DNA from: DASXMX01 sp036794395
Lineage (GTDB): Bacteria; Planctomycetota; Phycisphaerae; Tepidisphaerales; Tepidisphaeraceae
Direction: 5' to 3'
Assembly (NCBI GenBank): GCA_036794395.1
Contig: DAIRGS010000164.1
Span: forward strand, 1-16,226
Length of the DNA: 16,226 nucleotides
Part shown: positions 7,153 through 14,153 of the stretch, one piece after another
Layout: every line of letters begins with the position of its first letter
Position numbering within the stretch: position 1 is the stretch's first letter
Made by a program: the position numbers and the translations under genes
Notes under the pieces: generated by a model
The model's database searches: none
Seen by the model: the letters and a program-made list of their open reading frames with translations, nothing else
Told to the model about the DNA's origin: nothing

Positions 7153-8508
7153 TCAATGCGTTTCGGCCGTTTGCACGGTTTGGCCCATGCTCAATCCAAT
7201 TGCGACGGACCAGGCCGGCTGGGCGCGCCTGCGGTCGATGCCCGATTCGATTCCGATCTGTCCAGGGTGATTCATCCGGCTCAGTGGATCGCCAATCTGC
7301 GCGGCGATGCCCAGGTTGCGAGCGATCGACTGGCACATCCCGCGCTGGTTCGCTTCGCCGCCGACGAAAATCAGGCGGCTGACTGGCTGATTGGGGAAAG
7401 TCGCTTCATAGTAGCGGCGGCAGAGGGACAGTTCATCGACGAGCTGCCGGATCGGTTCGCGGCAGGCTTCTTCAATGCGCTGGCGTTCGATGCCGTTTAC
7501 ACTTGGGGAGGTTTCGGACGGAAGCACGTCGGTAAGTCGATCCGCAACGGCCATTGAACTGGGCGCTGGTGCGACGGCCATTGATGCTGTCGTCTCGCTT
7601 CGCTGCGTTTTGGCGACGGATACGGACAAAAGGGCGAAGCTGTTTTCTTCCGAGAGGGGCAATTGTGAAGGATCGTTTGGTTCGGCCGGCGCGGGCGTCA
7701 GGGAGGCGGCAGGGGTAACTGCATGGCGTTCCTGGGGCGCGTCGCCTTCTTCGGCGGCAATGCGGGCTCGAAGAACGCGCGCCTGTTCGAGAGGAATTTC
7801 CAATGCCTGGGCTGCCGCCCGACTGAAGTTTTCGCCCCCGATCGGAATGGAGCGGGCGAACTGCAGTTTCCCCCCGCGGGCGATCATCACCCGCGTGGCC
7901 GAGCAACCGATGTCGGCGAACATCGTGGCGACGTCAAGATCCGCCTTACGACGGTAGACTCTCGAATAGCAATCAATGATCGCCTTGGGTTCGACATTGA
8001 TGCCCGCGACATCGAGCTTGGCCTTGGCGGCCGCGGCGAGGAACTGCTCGACGAGCTCGCGCCGGGCGGCCATCACCACGACTTCGTACTTGGGTTCCTG
8101 ATCGTGATAAATCTCACCGGCAATGACATGCCGAAGCGATGCCTGCGACGGATCGAATGGGAATTTCCCGCGCGTTTCCCATGTCAGGGCTTTTTTAAGC
8201 GACTCATCGTCCATCTTGGGCAGGCGCAGATGCTGGATGTACATGAACGACGCGGGAAGGTTGAGCATCACGCGTCGGCCGCGGAAGTTGCCCGCCGTGA
8301 GCAATTCGCGAATTGTTTCGGTGAAGAAGCTGAACCGGGCGAAAGGCTCATTGCGGACGTGCGGCGGGACGTCGGCGCTGGCGGCGGCGGTAAGCCGCCA
8401 CTGGTTATCGACCTGCTCGACCTGCGCAACGCGAAGGCAATCGCTCCCAAAGTCCACCCCGATGGGACTGGAGGGCGTGCTGAACCAGCTTTGAACGAAG
8501 TAGCGCAT
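7153..8508 (-). CDS. pilM: Type IV pilus actin-like protein PilM
   Basis: This cytoplasmic actin-fold ATP-binding protein forms a ring under the pilus machine and binds the PilN tail. Phosphate-1 motif: IGVDFGSDCLRVAQ (16-29). Phosphate-2 motif: ADIGCSATRVMIARGG (198-213), followed by ARSIPIGGENFS (218-229). Adenosine motif: LIFVGGEANQRG (379-390). At 451 residues it is about 90 longer than usual. The excess is a low-complexity insert at about 252-338, rich in Ala, Pro, Ser and Thr, between the phosphate-2 region and the helix beginning IERQRIEEACREPIRQL. The start at 8508 is preceded by a strong AAGGAG. It is the first pil gene, 191 bp after hemW on the same strand, so it may have its own promoter or be read through from hemW. 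Confidence 0.92.
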   Translation of the reverse strand: MRYFVQSWFSTPSSPIGVDFGSDCLRVAQVEQVDNQWRLTAAASADVPPHVRNEPFARFSFFTETIRELLTAGNFRGRRVMLNLPASFMYIQHLRLPKMDDESLKKALTWETRGKFPFDPSQASLRHVIAGEIYHDQEPKYEVVVMAARRELVEQFLAAAAKAKLDVAGINVEPKAIIDCYSRVYRRKADLDVATMFADIGCSATRVMIARGGKLQFARSIPIGGENFSRAAAQALEIPLEQARVLRARIAAEEGDAPQERHAVTPAASLTPAPAEPNDPSQLPLSEENSFALLSVSVAKTQRSETTASMAVAPAPSSMAVADRLTDVLPSETSPSVNGIERQRIEEACREPIRQLVDELSLCRRYYEATFPNQPVSRLIFVGGEANQRGMCQSIARNLGIAAQIGDPLSRMNHPGQIGIESGIDRRRAQPAWSVAIGLSMGQTVQTAETH

Positions 8509-8522
8509 TTCTCCTTCTCCGC

Positions 8523-8538
8523 GGCCCTCAACAGGGCC
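8523..8538 (-). promoter_or_regulatory. Small hairpin in the pilM leader
   Basis: GGCCCT pairs with AGGGCC around CAAC, just upstream of the pilM ribosome binding site. On the minus strand, TTGACC (8565-8570 region) followed 17 bases later by TAGGTC is a weak promoter candidate. Neither element is strong. The rest of the 191-bp hemW-pilM gap shows nothing I can name. Confidence 0.3.
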
Positions 8539-8699
8539 AGAGTGGACCTACGATTCGTTTCAATCGTGGTCAACTGGGCAACATCGCCAAGCCGCACAGA
8601 CTGCACAGGCGCGCGACGGCGGGCGAGGCATCGCTCGACTATCGGTTCTATCGACGGCGCCGATGGGCGCGCTTAGGCGGATCGGGGTGGGGCGGAGAT

Positions 8700-9917
8700 T
8701 CAGGGGAGATCGGAAACGTCCAGGAATTCAGCGGATACGGCATCGGCAACCGCGATGCCGGCATCCGTAAGGCGGGCGGCGTCGGAATCGAGGCCGATCA
8801 GGCCCAGTTGAGACAGGCGATCGAACTGGTTGGCAAAAATCGTGCGGGCGTCGCAGCCGGTACGTTCGGCAAAGGCATCAAAGTTTACACCGCCCGAGAG
8901 GCGGAGCATGAGCATTGCCAGTTCCCCGGCTCGCCGGCTCCGCGAGAGCGATTCGACTTCTATTGCCGGCAAATTCTGGGCGCGGACGGCTCGTTCCCAT
9001 TCGCCCAGGTGCGGGCGGTTTCGCCACCGCCAGCCGTTTAGATGAGAGGCCGCCGAAGGCCCCAGGCCGATATAATTGCCGCCCGTCCAGTAGACCAGAT
9101 TATGCAGGCATTCCTGTTCAGGCGCCGCGTAATTGCTGATTTCATAGGGTGGGAGCCCGGCATCGATCAACCGCCGTCGCGTGTGGCGCATCATCTCCAA
9201 TTCGACTGACTCGTCGACCGCGCGGATCACCCCGAGCCGCTTCTTCACTGCCATGGGGGTGTTCGGTTCGTATGTCAGGCCGTAGCACGAGAGATGGGTC
9301 GTTCCAAGTTCCATGGCCCGATCCAGCGACGCCGCCCAGCTTGAAAGCACTTGACCGGGAACCCCATAGATAAGGTCCACGCTCAAGCGTGTGAATCCCG
9401 CTCGGCGGGCGAGATCAATGCTGCGCGGTACATCTTCCGGATCGTGGTGCCGTTCGAGCGTCTGGAGCTCGGCGGGATTGAAACTTTGCGCGCCGAAGCT
9501 CAAGCGATCGACGCCAGAGTCGCGCAGCATCTGGCAGTAGTCCAGGCTGGCCGTGGCGGGATTGACCTCAACCGTCCATTCGTCCAATGCCGAAAGATCA
9601 AAAATCTGGCCCAGCTCCCGGATTAAATGGCTCATGTACTCCAGCGGCAGCAGGCTGGGTGTGCCTCCGCCGAAAAATACCGTGCGCGGCCGAAGCGTGT
9701 CCGCAAATCGCACGGCCTGCCATTGTCGGGCTTCGGACAGAATCAGGTCGACAAAATCATTCATCCGCTCGGGGGTTTGCCGTGTAATGCTGTAAAAATC
9801 GCAATAGTGGCATTTATGAAAACAAAACGGCACGTGCACATACAGGCCCTCGATCGGGGCTGTTGGCAGGGCGGCTGGATCAAGCACAGCAGCGGGGATG
9901 GTGGGGATTACCGTCAT
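8700..9917 (-). CDS. hemW: Radical SAM heme chaperone HemW
   Basis: This is a 405-residue radical SAM protein of the HemN/HemW family. HemW binds heme and delivers it to respiratory enzymes. The cluster motif is CFHKCHYCDF with cysteines 32, 36 and 39. The position that is a fourth Cys in true coproporphyrinogen dehydrogenase HemN is Phe here, the usual HemW pattern. FFGGGTPSLL (about 76-85), VEVNP, SFGAQSF, LIYGVPGQ, YEISNYA and HNLVYW (the HNxxYW element tied to heme binding in HemW) follow in family order. The C-terminal HemN_C domain is present. I chose the ATG at 9917, which gives the normal N-terminus a few residues before LYVHVPFC. The frame extends to a TTG at 9980 without support. 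The ATG has no clear Shine-Dalgarno sequence, and a TATAGAAT box at 9932-9939 suggests a short leader. It is divergent from the methyltransferase gene. Confidence 0.92.
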   Translation of the reverse strand: MTVIPTIPAAVLDPAALPTAPIEGLYVHVPFCFHKCHYCDFYSITRQTPERMNDFVDLILSEARQWQAVRFADTLRPRTVFFGGGTPSLLPLEYMSHLIRELGQIFDLSALDEWTVEVNPATASLDYCQMLRDSGVDRLSFGAQSFNPAELQTLERHHDPEDVPRSIDLARRAGFTRLSVDLIYGVPGQVLSSWAASLDRAMELGTTHLSCYGLTYEPNTPMAVKKRLGVIRAVDESVELEMMRHTRRRLIDAGLPPYEISNYAAPEQECLHNLVYWTGGNYIGLGPSAASHLNGWRWRNRPHLGEWERAVRAQNLPAIEVESLSRSRRAGELAMLMLRLSGGVNFDAFAERTGCDARTIFANQFDRLSQLGLIGLDSDAARLTDAGIAVADAVSAEFLDVSDLP

Positions 9918-9958
9918 TTTTGTAGCTGACCATTCTATACACTCGGCGATAACGTGCC

Positions 9959-9987
9959 TTGGCAACCGATGTGCGGGCAACTAGAGT
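9959..9987 (+). promoter_or_regulatory. Candidate promoter of the methyltransferase gene
   Basis: TTGGCA (9959-9964) and TAGAGT (9982-9987) are separated by 17 bases, in the 135-bp divergent gap between hemW and the methyltransferase gene. They match the sigma-70 consensus at 5/6 and 4/6. Planctomycete promoters are poorly defined, so this is tentative. Confidence 0.3.
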
Positions 9988-10052
9988 GTTCCGCAGACGC
10001 AAGAGGCGTGGCAAGTTTGAGCAAGGTTCAGGAACGATACGGGAAGGCGGAC

Positions 10053-10715
10053 ATGCAGGAATCGAGCACGAAGAGGATCTACGACGTTCACTCGATGTTT
10101 TACGACGCGACGTTCGGACGCCTGGTGTCTCGCCGGGTTGGCAAGGCGATCTCGCACATGAACATTGCCGCCGATGATCGAGTGCTCGATCTGGGGATCG
10201 GAACGGGCATGTCATTCAACTTTTTCCCGCAAGACCGTGGCCGGATCGTCGGGATCGACTTGTCCAGCGGAATGCTGCGTGAAGCCCGCAAAAAAATCCG
10301 CGAACAGGGCCGGACCAATGCGGAGGTGTTCCAAGCCGATGCGATGAAACTGCCGTTTGCGGATAACTCGTTCGACCATGTGTTTATCAGTCACGTTATC
10401 AGCGTAGTCAGCGATCCATGCCGGCTCGTGCAGGAGGCCCAGCGCGTTGCCAAGCCGGGGTCACGGATTGTGATCGTCAATCATTTCCAGAGCACCAACC
10501 GCTTTATCGCATTGGTCGAAAAATGGCTCTGCCCCCTTTGTACCAAACTCGGCTGGCGAAGCGATCTGGCGCTTCAGGACCTGGTCAGACAGACCGGCGC
10601 GGAGATCGATTACCGATATAAGCTCGAAAGCATCGACCTGTGGGAAACAGTCGTTATGACAAATAACAAGTCGGCGCTGGGGGCGAGCGAAGAGCGCGAA
10701 ATGATCGCGGCTTAG
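10053..10715 (+). CDS. PmtA-like phospholipid N-methyltransferase
   Basis: This 220-residue class I SAM-dependent methyltransferase is closest in pattern to Rhodobacter-type PmtA, which methylates phosphatidylethanolamine toward phosphatidylcholine at the membrane surface. Motif I is VLDLGIGTG (44-52), the acidic loop is IVGIDLSSGML (65-75), QADAMKLPFADNSFDHV (94-110) is the motif II region, and RVAKPGSRIVIVNHF (131-145) is the post-motif region. The YD-x(2)-FG segment (17-22), NHF and LGWRSDL (166-172) are PmtA features not general to UbiE-type enzymes. The ATG at 10053 follows AAGG. The open frame begins 33 codons earlier, but that segment lacks family similarity. The downstream 73-residue gene's ribosome binding site overlaps this stop codon. 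A UbiE-like quinone methyltransferase is the main alternative. Confidence 0.72.
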   Translation: MQESSTKRIYDVHSMFYDATFGRLVSRRVGKAISHMNIAADDRVLDLGIGTGMSFNFFPQDRGRIVGIDLSSGMLREARKKIREQGRTNAEVFQADAMKLPFADNSFDHVFISHVISVVSDPCRLVQEAQRVAKPGSRIVIVNHFQSTNRFIALVEKWLCPLCTKLGWRSDLALQDLVRQTGAEIDYRYKLESIDLWETVVMTNNKSALGASEEREMIAA

Positions 10716-10718
10716 GAG
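10714..10718 (+). promoter_or_regulatory. Ribosome binding site for the GTG start at 10727
   Basis: AGGAG starts within the TAG stop of the methyltransferase gene and lies 8 bases before the GTG at 10727. It decides that start and implies co-transcription and possible coupling. Confidence 0.65.
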
Positions 10719-10726
10719 TCACTTCA

Positions 10727-10948
10727 GTGAAAGGCGAGCCCGACGAGTTGAGCATCGATCCCGCGTGGATTGAAGAATTCGAAGCGGCAGCTCGCCGTCC
10801 TTTGGAAGTCAGACTTCGATACGCATTTATCCGTACTTATAAGCCGGTTCTTGACGATGTGAGCTATCGTTCCTTTGAATCGATGGAAGAATACCGGCAA
10901 TGGTGCGAGAAAAACCTTCCGAGTTGGCTGGGCTATGGCCGCGTTTGA
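10727..10948 (+). CDS. Small hypothetical protein paired with a nucleotidyltransferase
   Basis: I do not recognise a named family for this 73-residue protein. It is soluble, with no membrane segment or signal peptide, and mixes acidic and basic helices (IDPAWIEEFEAAARRPLEVR, 9-28). The C-terminal half, with SYRSFESMEEYRQWCEKNLPSW (46-67), resembles small planctomycete proteins that I recall next to nucleotidyltransferase genes, though I cannot confirm this here. The GTG start has a good AGGAG 8 bases upstream. The 3' end overlaps the nucleotidyltransferase start by 14 bp in another frame, which points to translational coupling and a joint function. An antitoxin-like or substrate-binding partner role is conceivable but unproven. 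Confidence 0.75.
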   Translation: MKGEPDELSIDPAWIEEFEAAARRPLEVRLRYAFIRTYKPVLDDVSYRSFESMEEYRQWCEKNLPSWLGYGRV

Positions 10949-11411
10949 ATATCGACAGGCAGCCGAGATCCGCGACGCGCTTCATCGCCATAACGCCCAT
11001 TATCTCTTCCTTGGCAAGTCGGCCGCCATTCTCTTGGGGTTTCCCGATACCACCCAAGATGCCGATTTATTTGTTCGGCGCGCACCCCAGAATGGCGATG
11101 CGCTGGTTGCCGCGTTTCTCGAACTTGGCTTTGCCCTGACGGAAGATCAGAAGGCGGAAATCAGGCGAGGCAAAGATTTCATTCAGTTGAAGAATGGCCC
11201 ATTTGACGTGGACTTGGTATTTGCACCCGATGGGATTGAGCGCTTCGAAGACGCTTGGAAGAGGCACGTTGAGGTCGATGGGTTCCCCGTTTGTCACATT
11301 GATGACATTATCGCCAGCAAACAAGCCGCGAATCGGGCCAAGGACAGGGAAGGGCTTCCGCGACTTCTCGCGTTCAGGGAATACTGGCTTAAGAATCGAC
11401 CGCACGAATAA
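10935..11411 (+). CDS. Minimal nucleotidyltransferase-fold protein
   Basis: This 158-residue protein has the polymerase-beta-type nucleotidyltransferase fold. FLGKSAAILLG (25-35) is the GS-type motif with an unusual Lys, DADLF (42-46) carries the first two metal-binding Asp residues, and FDVDLVF (90-96) carries the third. The C-terminal DDIIASKQAANRAKDREGLPRL (123-144) is typical of small uncharacterised nucleotidyltransferases. Such proteins transfer nucleotides to proteins, antibiotics or RNA, and some act in toxin-antitoxin pairs. The substrate here is unknown. I chose the ATG at 10935, 14 bp inside the upstream gene, because the longer frame to 10875 adds 20 residues that run antiparallel to nothing conserved. 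The stop is 2 bp from the convergent hpnE stop. No HEPN partner is present. Confidence 0.82.
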   Translation: MAAFEYRQAAEIRDALHRHNAHYLFLGKSAAILLGFPDTTQDADLFVRRAPQNGDALVAAFLELGFALTEDQKAEIRRGKDFIQLKNGPFDVDLVFAPDGIERFEDAWKRHVEVDGFPVCHIDDIIASKQAANRAKDREGLPRLLAFREYWLKNRPHE

Positions 11412-11413
11412 AC

Positions 11414-12826
11414 TCAAATGCCAGCAAGTAACCGCGCCGGCCATTCCAAGGGAAGGTCGGGGACGGAAAACCGCGCCCGATTTTCATTTCGAACCGCCAG
11501 GATAGCGTCGGCGGCCAGGTACCCGCTGCGGACTGCGCCCTCCATTGTTGCTGGCCAACCGGTGCGGGTGTAGTCGCCGGCGAGATAGAGGTTTTGAATG
11601 CCTCCGGGTGGAGGGGCCTGCGATGGGCGAAGGCGATCGGTGCCGGGCAGGGGGGAATAGGTGGCGCGTTTTTCGATGACGATGACGCCGCGTTGGAGTT
11701 TGGCACCGGAAGCGTGCGGGAAGGTGGAGAGAATTTGTCGCTCGAATTGCGCGAGCGCCTGATCGCGGGGGACATCCAGCCATTGCCGGGCGGCGCTGAT
11801 GACGCCATGCACGCTGCGGCCATCTGAATCTTTTCGAAACAGCCACTGGAGCGGGCCTTCGAGGAAAGCGACGTGGGATTCGCGAAGGACGGGGCGATCA
11901 AACCAAAGATGAGCGCCGAGGATCGGAACGTTATTCAGATCCGGCAGGCCCCTGAAGCGAGCGTCGGATTCCTGCAATTCCGTGGGGACCCATCTTTTGA
12001 CGGCGTGATGGTTTGTGGCCAGCACCACCGCATCGGCCAGCAAAAACTCGCCGGACTGAAGATCCACGCCGGCGATTCGATTTTCGAGAAATCTCAATTC
12101 GGCGACGCGCGTACTCAATCGAACATCGCGACAGGGAAGCCGCTCATAGAGCTTGCCCAGCGGGCAAGCCGGTAATCCCAGAACGTAGCCTTTTGCATTG
12201 AACAGCAGTGCATCCTGAAAAACCTGGATTGCGTAGGAACTGCTCGCAAGCTTTGGGTCTTCGTTGAGCGAGCCAACCAGGATTGGCTCGTACAACTTGG
12301 TGATCAGCGAGGCTGGTTGCCTCTGCTCTTCGAGCCATTGTCCGAATGGAACATCCGCCAGCGCAAGACGTCCGGGCCGGCCCAGGCGAAGCATTGTGGT
12401 CATCGCGCGCGACAGCGCTACGCGTTCGCTCAGCGTCAGTGCCCCGAACCTGAGAAGTGAGGGACCCAGATGCAGCGGGGCGGGTAACCAGCGGGTGCCT
12501 GATAAGCCGTACTGGTTTCCACGAGGATCGACAAAGCGAATCGTTCGCTCAAAACGGATGAGATTCTCAGAGCCCAGGCGGTGGTAGAAATCAATCAGAT
12601 TGGTGCAGCATCCGAGCAGTACGTGTTGGCAGTTGTCGAGGATTTCGCCGGTTTGCGGATCTTCGAACGAACCGGCGCGTCCGCCCAGCGACTTGCGCGC
12701 TTCGATCAGAGTGACGTTGGCCCCGGCCGATTCGAGGGCCACGGCGGTCGCCATTCCAGCCAGACCGCCGCCGACCACAACGATTCGGAGACAAGCGGAT
12801 TTCTCACTTGGGGGGTTGGACGGCAT
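11414..12826 (-). CDS. hpnE: Hydroxysqualene dehydroxylase HpnE
   Basis: This FAD-dependent amine-oxidase-fold enzyme reduces hydroxysqualene to squalene, the last step of the three-enzyme bacterial route to the hopanoid precursor. At 470 residues it has the usual length. The dinucleotide-binding motif is IVVVGGGLAGMATAVALE (15-32), with the ribose-binding Glu at 42 and LGGRAGSF (47-54). The C-terminal FAD contact is NLYLAGDYTRTGWPATMEGA (412-431). Internally, DNCQHVLLGC and PLGKLYERLP are typical of the family. AAGGA lies 5 bases before the ATG. It follows hpnC-hpnD on the same strand after a 388-bp repeat-rich gap. A phytoene-desaturase-like carotenoid enzyme is the main alternative, but the hpnCD neighbours make HpnE the best call. 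Confidence 0.93.
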   Translation of the reverse strand: MPSNPPSEKSACLRIVVVGGGLAGMATAVALESAGANVTLIEARKSLGGRAGSFEDPQTGEILDNCQHVLLGCCTNLIDFYHRLGSENLIRFERTIRFVDPRGNQYGLSGTRWLPAPLHLGPSLLRFGALTLSERVALSRAMTTMLRLGRPGRLALADVPFGQWLEEQRQPASLITKLYEPILVGSLNEDPKLASSSYAIQVFQDALLFNAKGYVLGLPACPLGKLYERLPCRDVRLSTRVAELRFLENRIAGVDLQSGEFLLADAVVLATNHHAVKRWVPTELQESDARFRGLPDLNNVPILGAHLWFDRPVLRESHVAFLEGPLQWLFRKDSDGRSVHGVISAARQWLDVPRDQALAQFERQILSTFPHASGAKLQRGVIVIEKRATYSPLPGTDRLRPSQAPPPGGIQNLYLAGDYTRTGWPATMEGAVRSGYLAADAILAVRNENRARFSVPDLPLEWPARLLAGI

Positions 12827-12982
12827 CAGGATCCTTGCCGCCTAATAGAACATAGTTTGGTCGGATGAAAGGAATTATGAGGGTGGGCGGATGAGTACCC
12901 GAATGTCTTCAAAGGCCGGGCTCGTCCAGGTTTTGTTACGCACGAAGGAAGCGCGCCTTCTTGCCCCCTCTGCCCCCATGTA

Positions 12983-13073
12983 GGGAGAGGGGGCAAGAGG
13001 GCGGACACGGGGGTCCGCTCCCTACGTGGAGGGAGAGGGGGCAAGAGGGCGGACACGGGGGTCCGCTCCCTAC
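12983..13073. repeat. Two 43-bp direct repeats in the hpnD-hpnE gap
   Basis: Positions 12983-13025 and 13031-13073 are identical 43-bp units (48-bp period), each starting GGGAGAGGGGGCAAGAGGG. The unit is itself nearly palindromic: TAGGGAG at its start pairs with CTCCCTA at its end, and GGAC pairs with GTCC around CACGGG. In addition TGCCCCC (12971-12977) pairs with GGGGGCA (12989-12995). It resembles G-rich dispersed repeats seen in planctomycete genomes. The 388-bp gap 12827-13214 contains this array, the 25-bp pair at 13109-13166, and no gene I can support. Confidence 0.85.
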
Positions 13074-13108
13074 AACGAGCGGAGATCGCCCCTACGTGGA
13101 ACGCGAAA

Positions 13109-13166
13109 GCTCGGCAGGAGCCTCGCACTCCCAGAGAATACGCTCGGCGGGAGCCTCGCACTCCCA
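13109..13166. repeat. Pair of 25-bp direct repeats
   Basis: Positions 13109-13133 and 13142-13166 differ at one base (33-bp period). The shared sequence includes GGAGCCTCGCACTCCCA, with a GGAG/CTCC inverted core. This is a second, unrelated repeat family in the same hpnD-hpnE gap. Confidence 0.8.
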
Positions 13167-13214
13167 TTCTGTGATCGTGGATTGATTGCAAATTTTCTTG
13201 TCGCAACATGGCGA

Positions 13215-14153
13215 TCAGAGCGTAGCCGACGTGCTGTGCCCCCGCGACGCGCGGCTTGCCCGCCAGCCGATTCGAAGCTTCGAGAACAGCGAAAGCGATA
13301 CACGCTCCCTCAATACCCGCTCGGGCTGATACGCCACCTTCTTGAGCAGGCCGCGATAGATCTCGGTCATTGCAATCAGCGTCGGGCGGCTGTCGCCACT
13401 GATCCGCCGCTCCAAGCCTGCCGACTTTTCGTAAAACGCCTCGGCCCGACTGATCTGGAATCGCATGAGCTCCAGAAAATGTTTGCCGCCATTGCCCTGG
13501 CGCAGGTCATCCTGGCTGACGTGCATCGCGCTCAGCTCGTCAAGCGGAAGGTAGATCCGGCCTTTGCGAGCGTCTTCGCGCAAATCGCGCAGGATGTTGG
13601 TCAGTTGAAAGGCCACGCCGCGTTGAACGGCCAAAAACTCGGTATCGTCGCCGCCTTCAAATCCCCAGATGTGAATGCTGGCCAGGCCAACTACGCCCGC
13701 CACGCGATAGCAATAGGCGAACAGCGCTTCGAAATCCTTGAACAGCTGGAAATCCAAATCCTGCTTCTGCCCGGCAATCACGTCATCAAATATCTTGTGC
13801 GGAAGCGCGTATCGATGCACCACTTCAGCAAAAGCTGGCCAGAGCGCCTGGCCGTCACCTGCGCTGTTGCCTTCCAGAACGGCATGGGTTTGGACGCGCC
13901 ATGTTTCCAGATCCGCCACGCGGCGTTCGAACGAACGCCCGTCATCCTCATCGGCAATGTCATCCACCAGGCGCATGTACGCGTAAATGGCGAACATCGC
14001 CGCACGCTTGGCGTCGGGAAGCAGCTTCAGTCCGTAATAGAAATTTCGCGCCTGCGTGCGGGTCAGGTGCTCGCAATACGCGCGTGACTGCTCGAGCCCC
14101 AAGTTCATGGGGCCGGCGTACAGGACTTGCTCCTTGGAGTCAGGGACGGTCAT
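13215..14153 (-). CDS. hpnD: Presqualene diphosphate synthase HpnD
   Basis: This trans-isoprenyl diphosphate (head-to-head) synthase condenses two farnesyl diphosphates to presqualene diphosphate. It has 312 residues from the ATG at 14153. Two Mg-binding motifs are visible: DDIAD (64-68) and DLRED (190-194), within the family segments YAYMRLVDDIADE and QLTNILRDLREDARKGRIYLP. SFYYAF-like Arg/Phe/Tyr residues (ARNFYYGLKLLP, 35-46) give the substrate pocket. The open frame extends 25 codons upstream, but that part overlaps hpnC and is not conserved. The ATG at 14153 shares one base with the hpnC stop (TGATG), a typical coupled arrangement. Its C-terminus, after RIGWRASRASRGHS, is not conserved. 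It differs from HpnC in having a second motif intact for condensation. Confidence 0.92.
   Translation of the reverse strand: MTVPDSKEQVLYAGPMNLGLEQSRAYCEHLTRTQARNFYYGLKLLPDAKRAAMFAIYAYMRLVDDIADEDDGRSFERRVADLETWRVQTHAVLEGNSAGDGQALWPAFAEVVHRYALPHKIFDDVIAGQKQDLDFQLFKDFEALFAYCYRVAGVVGLASIHIWGFEGGDDTEFLAVQRGVAFQLTNILRDLREDARKGRIYLPLDELSAMHVSQDDLRQGNGGKHFLELMRFQISRAEAFYEKSAGLERRISGDSRPTLIAMTEIYRGLLKKVAYQPERVLRERVSLSLFSKLRIGWRASRASRGHSTSATL

Noticed and set aside
8700..9917. Oxygen-independent coproporphyrinogen dehydrogenase HemN.
   Set aside because: The motif is CxxxCxxCxF, not CxxxCxxCxC, and an HNxxYW element is present, both pointing to HemW.
9918..9980. HemW start at TTG 9980.
   Set aside because: It adds 21 residues with no family similarity and intrudes into the divergent promoter region. 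The ATG at 9917 gives the normal N-terminus.
10727..11411. A classical HEPN-MNT toxin-antitoxin module.
   Set aside because: The 73-residue partner shows no HEPN motif (RxxxxH) that I can see, so a named HEPN-MNT call is not supported.
12983..13166. A CRISPR array in the hpnD-hpnE gap.
   Set aside because: Only two copies each of two different repeats, with 5- and 8-bp spacers, and no cas genes nearby.
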